From contig ML976677.1 in NCBI GenBank assembly GCA_010015655.1, forward strand, positions 440,115 through 504,114: 64,000 nucleotides of DNA, in the 5' to 3' direction. The notes under the pieces are model-generated. The model did not search any database. It was given only the letters and a program-made list of their open reading frames with translations, and was not told the DNA's origin. Numbering within the stretch: position 1 is the first letter of the stretch; the number at the start of each line of letters is the position of its first letter. The stretch comes from Bimuria novae-zelandiae CBS 107.79 (taxonomy: Eukaryota > Ascomycota > Dothideomycetes > Pleosporales > Didymosphaeriaceae). The position numbers and the translations under genes were made by a program. This document shows, in pieces, positions 42,657 through 54,804 of the stretch.

Positions 42657-45600
42657 CACCCCCTTAGCTTAGGCTTATCCTCAAGCTAGAGATTATCTAT
42701 TAGTAATTAAATAGTCCTATAGTTTAATTTTAAAAGCCTCCATCCTTTACTCTAGATCGAGCAGATTAATCTCTTTATTAGTAATCTTATCCTTAATCTC
42801 TATAAGTTCTAGTTTATCTAGAAACTTGCTCCACTTGTTAGCTAGCAGGGCCTTTATAAGTCTATCTACAACTATTTCCTCTAAGCGTTAATAGTCTACT
42901 TTAATTATCCTTAGTGCGACCTCTTGTCTTAACTAATAATTATAAATTTCTATATAATAGAGCTTAGTCTGTAGCTTAGCGATCTCTTCGGTAACTAGTT
43001 GGATTGTTTGCTAATTATTATAATTAATCGTAATAAGGGAATTACTAAGCTTAATCTTTAGCTCTTTTAGTAATTATAAGGTAAATAAAGCCTCCTTTAC
43101 AACCTGCGAGAGAGCTAGTAATTTAGCCTCTATAGTAGATGTAGTGACCGTGTCGTGCTTGTTAGCTTTCCATGTAATTAGGCTACTAAATAACTTAATA
43201 ATATATCCTTGCAAGCTCTTGCGATCAAGCGTATTGTTGGCAAAGGATGCATCGCTTGCCACTTCTAAAGTATCTCTACCCCTAAGCTAAAGACCTAGTA
43301 ATCTGGTATTAGTAAGGTAGAGAAGAACTTAGTTAGCAGCTTCTTAGTATTCTTTACTTAGGTTAGATTGGAATTATAATAGTTAAAAACTTATAAAGGT
43401 AATATTAGGTCGCGTAGTTATTATAGCGTAGAGGATTAATCCTATCTTTTACTAATATTAATTAACTTCAGCCTTGCTACCGAGTCCGTTTTAAGGAAGT
43501 AGTTTAACTACTACTATAGGTATTTTGTGCCGTATTTTATGTTACTTAATAAGCCGTAAAATCTTGTCAATGTACGATGCCTGTGAAAGCCAGATCTTTC
43601 TATTTAGGCGGTCTCTAATAATTTTAACTCCTAGAAACCACTATAGCTTATTGCCACTAGTAAGTGTGAATTTTATACTTATCTTTACTAGAGTATCTTT
43701 AGCAGCTTGCGTTTATAATTTATTGTAAGTAATAATAAGGTTATCTATATAGAAGAAAATAATAATGCTATCCTTGATAAGACAGCATGGCTCGTAGGGC
43801 ACTGTTTTAAAACCCATATTACGAAGAGTTGAGGTGAATTCTTTCTGCCAGAGCAGTGGAGATATGCGCAGTCCGTAGAGTGCTGTGTGCAGTTGGAGGA
43901 CTGTGCCTGCTCGCGAGTAGCCGCGGGGCATTCTCATGTAGATTTCTCTGTCAAGCTTTGCGTGGATAAAAGCGTTAGTAACGTTGTATTAGATAAGCTC
44001 TAAGTTAAACTAAGCTATAATTGCTATAAGCATGCGAAAGGATTATTTTATAAGCGTTATAGTATAGGTTTCTTGTAAGGTAAGGTGTTATTATTAGTTA
44101 CCTCGTACAACTAGTCGTGCCTTGCACTTCTATAATTAATAGTGTTTATTAAACTTATAGGTATATACTTATGTGTAGTTAAGAATCTAATGTCCTGCTA
44201 CTTTTACTAAGGAGGTAGCTACCTTACTCTAGGACTTTATCTTATAGTAACTCTAGAGATAGGATTTCTTAGCTTCTTTCTATAAGTAATATAGTAGATA
44301 ATCCTCGAGTTTGTCTTTACAGGTAGGCGGTTCTAGTAGTAAGCTTTAATAAGGTTTCTTACTAGTAGCGATTATGCGCTTTAGCTATGCCTTATTAAGC
44401 GTCTTTTTATTAATAAGACTACGGGTTCCTGCTTCGGTGCTTACTATAAAAGCGGCGGCCTAAGGGCTCGTTTATTATTGCCCTGTCTACACTATTTAGG
44501 ATAGTTTAGCTTAATTGCCTTTTACTATTAGTTATGCAAGGAGTGTTACTAGTAGTAGTATTAAAGGAGGCATTAGATATTTATACCTAACTTTCCTATT
44601 TTACCTATACTTAGGAGCTCTTTTAACCTCTTCCTCTAGCGCTTTACTAATTATTTTATCCTTAAAGAAGGACTTGGTGGCTTGCTCTTATTAAGGTAAG
44701 GGAGGTAACTTAACTAATTATACCTAGGCTGCTATTTCCTTTAATATACTATATATAAAATTATTTATTAGGTCTTTAGTTTTACTTAAGAATATAGTAT
44801 CTTCGTTAAAAATTACGTCGCGAGTACTAATCGTCTTTGCTAAAGAGGGGATCTATATTCTCTAAATATTAGTTAATCTATAGCTAACTAGATAACTTAT
44901 TTATACTTTAGGATCTAGTTGCTGGAGCTTGCTCTTACTACGTTTAGTGTTATTAGTTATAGTAAAGGCCTTATAGCTATAAGCTTTTAAGTAAGCTTAA
45001 CAGGGCTTCTTTAGTTAGGTAACAACGCCGTTCTGTAAGGCTACTATTATAAAGAACACTTTGTATAGTAATCGCTATTAATTAGCGTAATTTGGCATTT
45101 AATTATAGAGGTAGACCGCGGCTTAGGTAATCTTAGGCTATATTTACTAAGGTAGGTTAAAATTAAGTTACATTACTCGCGCTTTCTCCTTAATTACACC
45201 CCCTAAGTATTTAGCTCCTCTATTTTATACTTCAGTATTAGGTACTAAAGGCTTAATCTTAATGCCTTGCGCTAAGCACTACCTCTTAACTTTTAGCTTA
45301 ATAGAGAAGATCTTATTATTAGATTTAATTACTTTTACCGTAATGTTGTATTGTACTTCTATAAACTATATAAAGGTGCCGAGTAGTTTAATAATTAAAC
45401 GTGCTAGGTAGTTATCCTTAAAATAGAAGTCTAATGTAAAGTTAGAGAATTAATTAATAATTAGTATCTAGCTCTTCTCTCTTGTTAAGCTATTTACTTT
45501 ATAGTCGTGAAAATTAATTGCGACTTGTTTACTAGGGCCTTTAGTTAGCTCTCTAGCTTGCCGGCGTATTTGCCGTTTTAGTTTTACTTTACTATAGGCG

Positions 45601-47538
45601 TTATATTTAACTATAGTAAGTTTTTTAATTCTTACCCCCTTAGATTACTATACTAGGTGTTCGAGTGCCTAAGGTCCTAGGTAGCCTAATTATTAGTGCT
45701 AAGTTAATACGTCTACCTTCTACGGTCTTTTTTTAGTACGTGTGTTAGTCTTGTAGGTAGTAAGCGTAGCTTTAGTAGACGCACTACCTGCTAGCCTTGT
45801 CCTGTGTTCTAACACCTACTATTTATATAACTCTTAAAGTTCTGCTAGTACTATATTGTCTCTTTTCTTTAGAGTTGTTAGGTCTACCCTTATGTCCCAC
45901 CAAAGGCCTTGCCTCCGGAGTAATCGGAACAATATAAGGTTACAGAGTAGATTAGGGTAATAGGCGACATTATCTAGCTATATTGTTTAATTACTACTTA
46001 CACTTTATACGTTGAGATAGACGCTCCCGTATCCTTTGATCTATATCTATATATTCCCTGCCCATATGAAATCTCCTGGCGCCGGTGGCCGGTATGAGGC
46101 AAAGCGATTGATATCGTTGAAGATATGGCAGGTTGTGCCTAAATCGAGTATGGCTGAGTATCGTAGTAAGTATGTGTTTGATTTGCTATAGGACGATGTG
46201 GCTTTAAAGCTTGCTAGGATTTTAGTAATCTGGCGTCTATTTAGTTACTTATTATCAGCCTTAGTAATTTAAGTTAAAGTAGGAGTATATAATAGTTTAA
46301 TTATAGGTGCCTATAATTTAGCCTTCTTTATTATCCTTAGGCTTTCTTAAAGCTCTAGGTCATTCTCTAGCCTAAATTTAATTAGGTTAGCTATGCCAGA
46401 TTTTAGTCTAAACTATTCTAGCTACTTGTCTAGGAAAGCGTAAAGGCAGTCTTGTAGACTATAGCGTTATTTATAAGTAGGACACTTAAGGCTACTAGCT
46501 ACTACTAGCTTATTATCTATAATCGCGAACCACTTAGTTCTGGTACGTTAACTATTGTTTTATTATTTATAATTCTAAGGTCTTCCCTAACTTTTAAATA
46601 ATGCTACTTTATCTATAAGAGAGGCGTCCCTATCTATAGCCTAAATAGGTTTACTGTTAGCAAGAGATAAACCTGCAATAGTAAAAGCGCCCTTTTATTT
46701 GTCCTTAATTAGGTGCTAGAGGATTATATAGTCTTAGAAAAGTTTTACTATATGCTTCCGTAAGACAGCTGCATCCTTACTTCTATTTTGCTAGAAGGTC
46801 GTTACCTACATAGGTGCGATATAGACTACTGCCTTTATAAAATCTTCTTTAACTAAGTCTAGCCTTTAAACTTCTAGGACCTAATTAGTCTCTACTTCTG
46901 TGGCTGCATAATCGTACTTAGATAGCTATATAGCCTATAATCTAGCTATTCTTATTAGCTTAAGAGCTTCTTAGTATCTTGCCCTTGCTCTTTGATATTT
47001 GTCTTAATAGTTAACCCTAACTATAATCGTGAGGTTATTAATCTATTACTTTATTATACCTCTAGGGGTGTAATAGTTGTTCTGCAGGTGTGCGGAGATT
47101 ATTAATTAGAGAAAGGTAACTACCTTATTAAGGTCTACCTTTTATTCTTGGTAGTCTCGATCTATAATCTTATAGATCTCAAGCCATTCTTTATAATAGT
47201 CGCTATTATCTCTGTATGCTTTCGCACCAGCCATTAATAGATAGGATAGTAATATTAGCACGTTATTTAGGTTCGCAGTCACGTAGGCGGCGCTTGGTTA
47301 GTAGTTACTTATTAGCGGCGACACCAGCATCGCGGGTTTCTGCTTTAGTTCATCTGTTAGCGCTAGGTTAATAATGTTCTAGACCTTTAGAAATTAGCAT
47401 CTTATTTTAAGCTAATTTAGCTATAGCGTGTAGTTCGTGTAGTTGGTTAGGATCACTATAGGATCTCTGAGAGTTAATAGGGCCATTGTGATTAGCTTAG
47501 TTAAGGTAGTAATTAGTTGAGGCAGTAAGACTCTAAAT
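42657..47538 (-). pseudogene. Copia J gag-pol, RIP-mutated
   Basis: Minus strand. gag has a short zinc knuckle at 46446-46484 (CPTYK, stop, RYSLQDC; one Cys and the His are now Tyr). The integrase end is about 45800-44950. The RT segment is open at 43713-43937, with LHTALYGLRISPLLWQKEF and the active site FFYIDN where FFYVDD is usual. RNase H is open at 43074-43262, with ASDASFANNTLDRKSLQGY and TVTTSTIEAKLLALSQ. The order integrase before RT is typical of Copia. Many stops lie between the open pieces. Confidence 0.83.
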
Positions 47539-47745
47539 TATTAGATTAGAGGGTAATCTTAATAAGATAGAAAAGTAATTATTTATTAATTTTATGCGTT
47601 ATAGGAGGTAGCATCTTCTATATAACTATAAAGATATCCCTTGCTTTGTTGTGTAACGTATCTTATGCAAGGGAGGAATGTATCTTATGCAAGGGTACTA
47701 GTGCGCCAGCCACCTTGCAAGCGCAAAGGACCATGTAATCGGACA
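47539..47745 (-). repeat. 5' LTR of Copia J (right on the plus strand)
   Basis: Starts TATTAGATTAGAGGG (RIP form) and ends AATCGGACA. The inner part is mutated; the outer part is spared. Confidence 0.93.
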
Positions 47746-47750
47746 GACTG

Positions 47751-50552
47751 TAACTAGGCCTCTACTTTTTAGAGTAGAGATTCTTTTTTAATAGCTTCTT
47801 TAATGCTTTTTCTTGTCTTGGATAAGGGGCCTTAGGCGCTTTAGCCTTAACTTAGCTTTTTTTTACTAATAGTATCTCGTGATCCTATTATTAATATTTA
47901 GATAAGATAGTCTTATTATGTTTCTTAAATAAGTCTATAAATTCCTAGTACTTTGCTAGTAGACTAGGATCCTTATAACTAACTTTAGCTAATAGTACCT
48001 ATAAATAGTACACATATTCTGGGCGCCACTTGCGGATTCTGTCTATCTTATATACTAATACTTCTTGTATCGTGGATGTTCGGTCCTCCTTCCTTATCTC
48101 AGGTTCCTAGGGGACTCTCGCTTGCCATGGCTTAACCTAAGCTATCCTAGGCGTGCTCCTGGGCAGGATCGTTCTTATAATCTATTCTATTTATAGATTA
48201 TATTATTTAAGCTATTTATATTTAATAATAGCTTCTATATTACCTATCTTTATAATAGTAAATAGATATTACCTCTTTAAGCCCTTGATATTAACTTGTA
48301 CTAACGCTGTTTTTAGGCGTAGCTAACTATTATTATATCTTTATAATTAGGTCCTCTTTGCGAGTTCTATTTATAATAGTATCTTTTTATTATAATATAG
48401 TATATTATATCTTTTAACCACTTTTAGGGATATTAGATACGCGTCTACCCCTAAGTTAATAAATGCTTATATATAACACCTATATATTATAATATTCTTT
48501 ACTAGGTGTTTCTCCACCTTGTTAGTGTCCGCCTAATAAGCTATAAAGATAGTGCTATTACTAGTATAGCTTATTACTTAGTAGCGTTCTAGTTTTTTAA
48601 ATCCTTAGTCTTACTATTTAAGCCCTTATCTTCCTAGATTTAGTCCTTAATCTAGGATAGCGTAGAGGTTTTCAAAGCCTTATACTACTTATATTATTAA
48701 TTATATAAATTATAGGCCTTCTTAATTTTATTAGCTTTATATACTTCTAAAATCTTATAATAAAAGTAATTTAAAGTCAGGCACTTATGCGTCGCAAGCT
48801 TATAGTAGCTTAGTTAGTCTTTAGAGAAAGCTACCTTCTCTTGCAGGCTTAAGTACGCTAGACAATATAGGTAATACTTAAACTATATTTTTTCTATAAT
48901 ATAAAAATTTTCTTTAGGGGACCTTATCCCTATAATAATTCTAGGGCTTTAGGTATTAAATCCTCTTAGGAACTATTCTGTTTCCTATTTTTATTATGCA
49001 TGGAGTCTATAGTTGTCCTAAAAGCACTAGTACTATCTATTCTACTTACAGTGCTTTGTCTAGTATAATAAAAAGTAGTTATGGTAATTATTTGGTGCCC
49101 TGCACTCTCCTTGCTTTAACTAATGGTGATCTTCGTTTCCTGGCATCGTAACCACTTGACGGCGCTCCTGGCGGTGCTGATGGCAGCGGCGGGCCTCGCA
49201 TTGCCACCACTTGGCATTGGCGTGCTGTTCTTCGACCCGAATCTGGCGGGTTCGGCGAGGCGCCGTGCCCTGCAGTCTCTCGGCCAGCATACAGATTTCC
49301 CAAGCCAGGGGACCCTGGATTTCCACCTTCTTCGTGCAACGTGGAGGCTGATAAAGGCCGCTGTTACACATCTAGCAGGCCTCTTTCGCTAGTCGTTCTA
49401 GCACTTCGCATTCCTAAAGTACATCTTAGGATTCCTTTTTAGGTTCTAGGAATTCCTGCGTAAGGTCCTTGGTCTTGTTAGCTTGGATGAATGTAGCTAT
49501 TACTATATTAAGGAGGTTAGTTACGTTAACCTCTATTTTTTATATTTTTTATATTCTTAGGCGAAATGCCTTTATTTTCTATAGTAATAGTACGCTTTAT
49601 CTTTAAACTATTACTTTTATTTTATTTTTTTTTTTTTTTTTGAGAAATAGCGTTTTTACCTTACTTAGCCTACTTCGGCTTTTTATTCTTATTACCTTAC
49701 TTCTTATGCTAGCAGGCTTTGTTAGTTATAATAATATTTTTTTTCTAAGTTTTATTTGAGGTAAATTAGAATAGGACTTTTTTTTTTTATAAATTCTTAT
49801 TTTTTATTCTTACGCTCTTGGTGTTGTTGCTAAAATTAATTAGATTATTAGGTATTAGTTTATAGTTCTTTTAGCTAAATAGCCTTTAGGGTATAAATTA
49901 GCATGTCCTTTACTTCTTCCTTTAAGCTATTATAGTATATAACTATAAGTAGCGACTTGTCCTAGGTAATTAGGGATCAGAGCTATTTAAATTTAGCTAT
50001 ATATTTATTAACTAACTTTATCAATTATAAATGTTATAGCTATTATTTAGCCTAATACTCTTTATTAATAGTTCTAAATATTTTATTTAGAGCTTTCTTA
50101 AACATATTTTAATTTATAACGTCTTTCCTTACGTGTTTCTTGCATTTATCTAGGTTACTACTATATTTCAGATATTACTTTATTATACGGTGTATCTATT
50201 AGTTGGCCTTACCCTTTATATTTATACCTACTATTAGAATCTAGTTTTATTTTATTAAGAACTTCCTTTAGTTATAGCGAATGTATAACTTTATCTTAGT
50301 AAGGAATATTCTAGGTCCTTTTTATTTATTATAAAGGTTAGGCAAGGATATCTTAGGTTACTATTTAAAGGTTACTATAAACTAGCTAGTTAATTATTTT
50401 ATAAGCTCTTATAGCACTTTAACCTGCTTTACTTATTTAGCGGCCATAATCTAGGCTATAGAAACTAAAGGGCTTAGGGTAGTAATAAGTTTAGCTACTA
50501 AAGTAGCTAGGGCCGTGCTTAGTCTAGCTATTATACTATAAAGTAGTTAAAG
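47751..50552 (-). pseudogene. Gypsy H gag, protease and RT start
   Basis: Minus strand, from the 5' LTR at 50552 down. gag is AT-rich except 49088-49395, which is GC-rich and open on both strands. Its sense reading (minus) has ERLAKEAC, a stop, then MC, and RCTKKVEIQG, which parallels the CWMC segment of element B gag. A protease-like segment (INLGVDA) is near 48440 and the RT start is near 47760-47950. A poly-T run at 49625-49641 lies in the decayed part. The plus-strand ORF 49123-49392 is a shadow. Confidence 0.6.
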
Positions 50553-51021
50553 TATTAGAAGGTACTCTTACTTAATCTTATCTAGGTTAGGAAAGTAAGG
50601 TATAAGGCGTTTTATAAATTATTTAATAGTATAGGTTAATATGACAGCTTAGCGCTTGGCTGTATAATTTAATCTTTATAATAAAAAAGATAACTATTAG
50701 TCTATATAGAGAATATACTTACATAGAAGATATTATAGTTAACTATAAGGGGGGAAATAATATAGGAGAAACTATTATACTATATATTAGTTTATTTCTA
50801 CTACTATATTTAGGTAATTTAACAGTTATCCTTCCTCATGGCAGATTACTCTTGATCTGACCTCGAAGGTCGTTCTTGGCGGATTATGGTCACGAGACTC
50901 TGGTTAACCTAAGCGACCACGCGAGTCCTCGCAGGCTAGCTGTAGCACAGCTTCGTCCGTTCCCTCCCATCTATCATCGGTTGCTATTGTGTCACATCTC
51001 AGGATTCCTGAGCTCGTAACA
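50553..51021 (-). repeat. 5' LTR of Gypsy H (right on the plus strand)
   Basis: 469 bp, starting TATTAGAAGGTACTC (RIP form) and ending CTCGTAACA. The outer 190 bases (50830-51021) are GC-rich and unmutated, while the same positions in the left LTR are decayed. Confidence 0.92.
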
Positions 51022-54000
51022 CTGTGACTCCAGCGGATCCTATAGCTCCTATAGCTCCGACGGCTTCTGCAGCTCCTATAGCTCCTGCTACAGTTTCGGT
51101 CCTTACGACGCCTCTACACAATCCTAGACCCGCCCCTTCTAAAATTCTAAGGTCGACTTAAGCTAATTACGAAGGTCTAAGCGCGCGTTATACTATTAGT
51201 AGTAAAATAATTTTTATTTAACTCTTTATATGCTTATCTAGTATAGCAACTTTTTATTAATAATAAAGACCTGGCTATAGACTTCTTAAAGCTTTATTTA
51301 AACAACTTTAAAAGTTAATATAGCGCTAGCTACGCCTTACCTATAGCTAGCGCAGGTATTAAGCTTTATAATATAAATAATATAAAAAGGTATATTTATA
51401 TCTATTATCGTATTAATAAGAATTCAGGCCTTATTATAAAACTTAAGTAAGTAGTAGTTCTGGTATGCGTGTCTTATAAAAGCTTAGTAAACAGTAACCT
51501 TTAAATATAATACTCATTATACTTATTATTTAACTTTATAACTCTAGACTTTGAGTTTTTTATATTTAGCTAAGAGTTAAAGAGCGTAAATAATTCATTT
51601 ATAAGCGTTTTAGTTAGACTATTTATAGGCATCTTATTCATTTATAAATATATAACCTTACATAAGCCTGTTATATAATCCTACTTTAACTATATATTTT
51701 AAATATTTATACAGCGTAAATAGGTTATAATTCTTTAATTCATCCCTGTAAGTAGTCTTATAATTTGCTAATAATTATAAGACTTTATTTAAATTATTTT
51801 AATATCGAAATAAAGCTTTTTAAAGAGATATTATAAGCCTAGAGTTTGTTTTTTAACGTATTCTGAGGCTAGAAGCTTATCTTCTATTATTAAAATTATA
51901 ACCATCGCTTGCTCATCTACCTTTTAGAAGATTACTTTACTAAAAAGTAAAATAATATATACGTGTAATAATTATTACATTTTTAAATTATTAGTAATGA
52001 ATACGTCACCATAGATTATAAGATCTAGGCTATTATATAAGCTATACTTTATTACTCCCTAACGCCTGTAATAAACATAGATAATTAATTTATTAATTAT
52101 AGTAAAGTAAGCTTTATTAGGATTTATTAGAAACTACGAAAGCTTTAAGGTCGTAAATATAATTACTGTATAAAGCACTAAGCCTACGTATTCTTCATAC
52201 TACTTAATATCTTGCTTGGCAGCTTTCTTTATTAACTTAATAAGCTGCTTAATATAAAAAAGGCATCTCTACGAACCTCTCGCCGTTCTTAAGTATAAAG
52301 TACTTTTTAATAGCCGTAAATAAAGTTGCTCCTATATAGTTTATAAATTTTTAAGATAATAGTTAATTTGCAGCTAGTATAAGCTGGAAAGGAATAATAA
52401 AATGCTTTTTAAAATATATAACAATAAACTATCCCCTTAAATTAGGGAAACATAAAATAGCGTTTATATCTAATAATATATTATATCTCGCTAAAGGTAG
52501 TAAAACTATCTAGAGTAATAGTAGGGACGCCTCCTATACTAAAAGCACGCTATGTAATAGAAACTACGGCAGACCCTATAATTAACGTATAGTTAATAAA
52601 AATACTAAGCTTAAGTAGCCTTTAAATTAAGAGCTAGTTATAATAGTGGAATTAAGATATCCTGCCTATAAACAACGCTATAGTATTAGGCATTACTATA
52701 ATATCAACCTAGACTAAGCTCCTAAATGGTAGAAACTAAATAAAACTATAAGTAAGCTTATAAAATTTAAGTATACAAATAACGTAACGTTCTAAAAGCT
52801 AATTTATAAATAGAGTAAAACCTAATCGTGAATGTTAATTCTTAAATAATTATATACTCTAATACTAGAGATCCCTAATAAGTAACTAGAAGGATAAAGA
52901 ATATTAAAAGTTAAGACTACGTTTACTTTAGCGCCTGTTAAGACAGAAATTAATAATTACTTATTAAAGTAATTATTTATCCTCAACTTAGAATTAACCT
53001 ACTATATTATAAATAACCTAAACTATATTTATAACTTCCGTTCTCCTATGCCCAGAGACTATATATAGGCTAGGAATACAAAGATATAGATGAAAGGATA
53101 CGGCTCTAATAATCTAACGCTAAAAGGTTAGTCTAGAATAACTAAATTAGTTTTATATAACGTAGCTATCTACCTTAACCTACTATAAAATCTAGTCTCT
53201 TTTCGACTGCTAAGATAAAGAGAAATCTAGTGGGATACGTAAATAGACCTAACTACTTCAAAAAGACTAAATAATATAATTATTAGGAATCTTGCTAAGA
53301 TCAATAGCTAGTAGGTACTTAAGTATAACCTACTACTACTTGCCTTATATCATGCACGTAAGATTACCTCCTGAACGAAAAGAGCGCTATAGAGAGCGTT
53401 AGCCATACTCTAGCACAAGAGACTAAGACACCCTAGACTAGTAGCGATTAAGCACCTAGTGCAGCAAGCTAATCGGGTGCGCGTAAAAAGGATTATAATA
53501 GTTAAGTGTAACTCTTGTAGTAGAGCGAAATCAAAACGACAGATTAGCCACGCGCTACGGATTAACACTTAAAGACCTAGAGAGAGGCTAACTATTAATT
53601 TATATATATATAAAACGTTAAGCGTTACTAAAGAAAATAGATAAATATTAATTACTAATAAAATTTTAGGATTTTAATAGGACTTTTACTTTATAAATAA
53701 TAAAATAATAAAATTAATTATTAAGATCCTTTTAACCATCCTTCTATTCCTTAAGAACTACTACAAGATAATAGTTAAACTATTAAAGTAGAAAATAAAA
53801 TTACTAAAGTTAAACTAGAAGTAAAACGTTAGTTAATAACTTAAAAAATTATTATTAAGCCTTTAGCCCTAAATATCTAAGCATAGAATAAAAGTGCTAA
53901 ACGCTTAAGAGGTGTAAATAAAGAGAGATTACGCGTAGTATAACTTAACGCTGACCTATCTTAGGAACTATAGCCTAAAGTTATAAGAGCTATAGTATAT

Positions 54001-54643
54001 CTCTATAATAAAATACTAAATTACGCGAATAACGAGAAGACGCTATAAACGATATTCTTTATATAAGTTACGCTTAGTAATATAATTATAACTTTACTAT
54101 AGAAACCTAATCCCGTCTACCTAAAGGCGTATGGCTATAAAGACTTTACGATAACTAATAACAGTTAGTGAGGCAAATCACGTCTGCAATGCCTTAGTTT
54201 AAAAGCTTAGGTTAGCTATCTTGTTAGATACTAATCCTTAAATATCTATTGTATTTAGATACTATTACTCGCTAAAGTAATTAGCACTCGAGACGTTATC
54301 TTGAATAAGTAGTCTATATTTAACAGGAAGACTAAAGATCTAATAAATAACCTTATATATAACACGCCAGAAGAAATAACCACGTATATAAGGACTATTA
54401 AATTACTAACTCTTATTTAGGAACTAGAAACAAAGTCCTTCTATAAGAATACTACTACTAAGGACTTATTAGACTATTAAGGTGAAGTAGACCTGCCTGG
54501 CTACTATTAAGAAAATAAAATAAAGAATAGTTACTTAACTCCTTTATTTACACTACCACCTATAGTATTACTTACTTAGTTAATAACTAAAAACTAATTT
54601 AAAGTAATATAATATAGGTTACCTTAGACTGCCCTCTAGGCAT
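51022..54643 (+). pseudogene. Copia I gag, protease and integrase
   Basis: Begins with an open Pro/Ala-rich repeat stretch (about 51030-51110, units APIAP and SAAPIAP), then RIP-decayed gag. A short zinc knuckle is at 52658-52696, in which every Cys is now Tyr and the His too, followed by a YNINLD..PKW segment like that of Copia F. A protease-like IINNLNYIYN is near 52995. The GAG-pre-integrase domain is near 53400 (HKRLRHPRLVAIKHLVQQ, with CNSCSRAKSKRQ). Integrase continues to about 54200 (PVYLKAYGYKDF). Interrupted at 54644 by Gypsy E. Confidence 0.75.
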
Positions 54644-54804
54644 TGTAATAGGCTACGCCTAGTTATTGCCTCGGATCCTTGACCCTTAGTTATGCGAACC
54701 CCAGATATATAAGTTCAACGCCTAAAGCTTAACTTTAGACTCTTTATTAAATTTATAAGTATTCTTTTAGCACCTTTAGCTCCTTAAGCACCTAGCCCTT
54801 TATA
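54644..54804 (+). repeat. 5' LTR of Gypsy E
   Basis: 161 bp. The outer half is spared (GCCTCGGATCC, GCGAACCCC); the inner end is RIP-altered (CACCTAGCCCTTTATA against CACCCAGCTCCTTACA). Confidence 0.92.

Larger units (their letters stand above)
42450..47745 (-). mobile_element. Copia element J, nested in the RT of Gypsy H
   Basis: 5.3 kb, minus strand, with 207-bp LTRs and TSD GACTG (42445-42449, 47746-47750). The complement of a polypurine tract (CACCCCCTTAG, about 42657) adjoins the left LTR. It is related to Copia F and I, with the same short zinc knuckle and the same RNase H motif. Confidence 0.93.
38610..51021 (-). mobile_element. Gypsy chromovirus element H, interrupted by Copia J
   Basis: Minus strand, with 469-bp LTRs and TSD CTGTG (38605-38609, 51022-51026). 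Without Copia J it is about 7.1 kb. It belongs to the A/B group by LTR end (GAGGTGCTCTCAC complement), zinc-finger-type gag and chromodomain. It is inserted in the N-terminal part of the Copia I gag. Confidence 0.92.

Noticed and set aside
49625..49641. Poly-T run as a possible terminator or poly-A tail of a LINE on the minus strand
   Set aside because: It lies inside the decayed gag of Gypsy H with no flanking duplication or LINE sequence.
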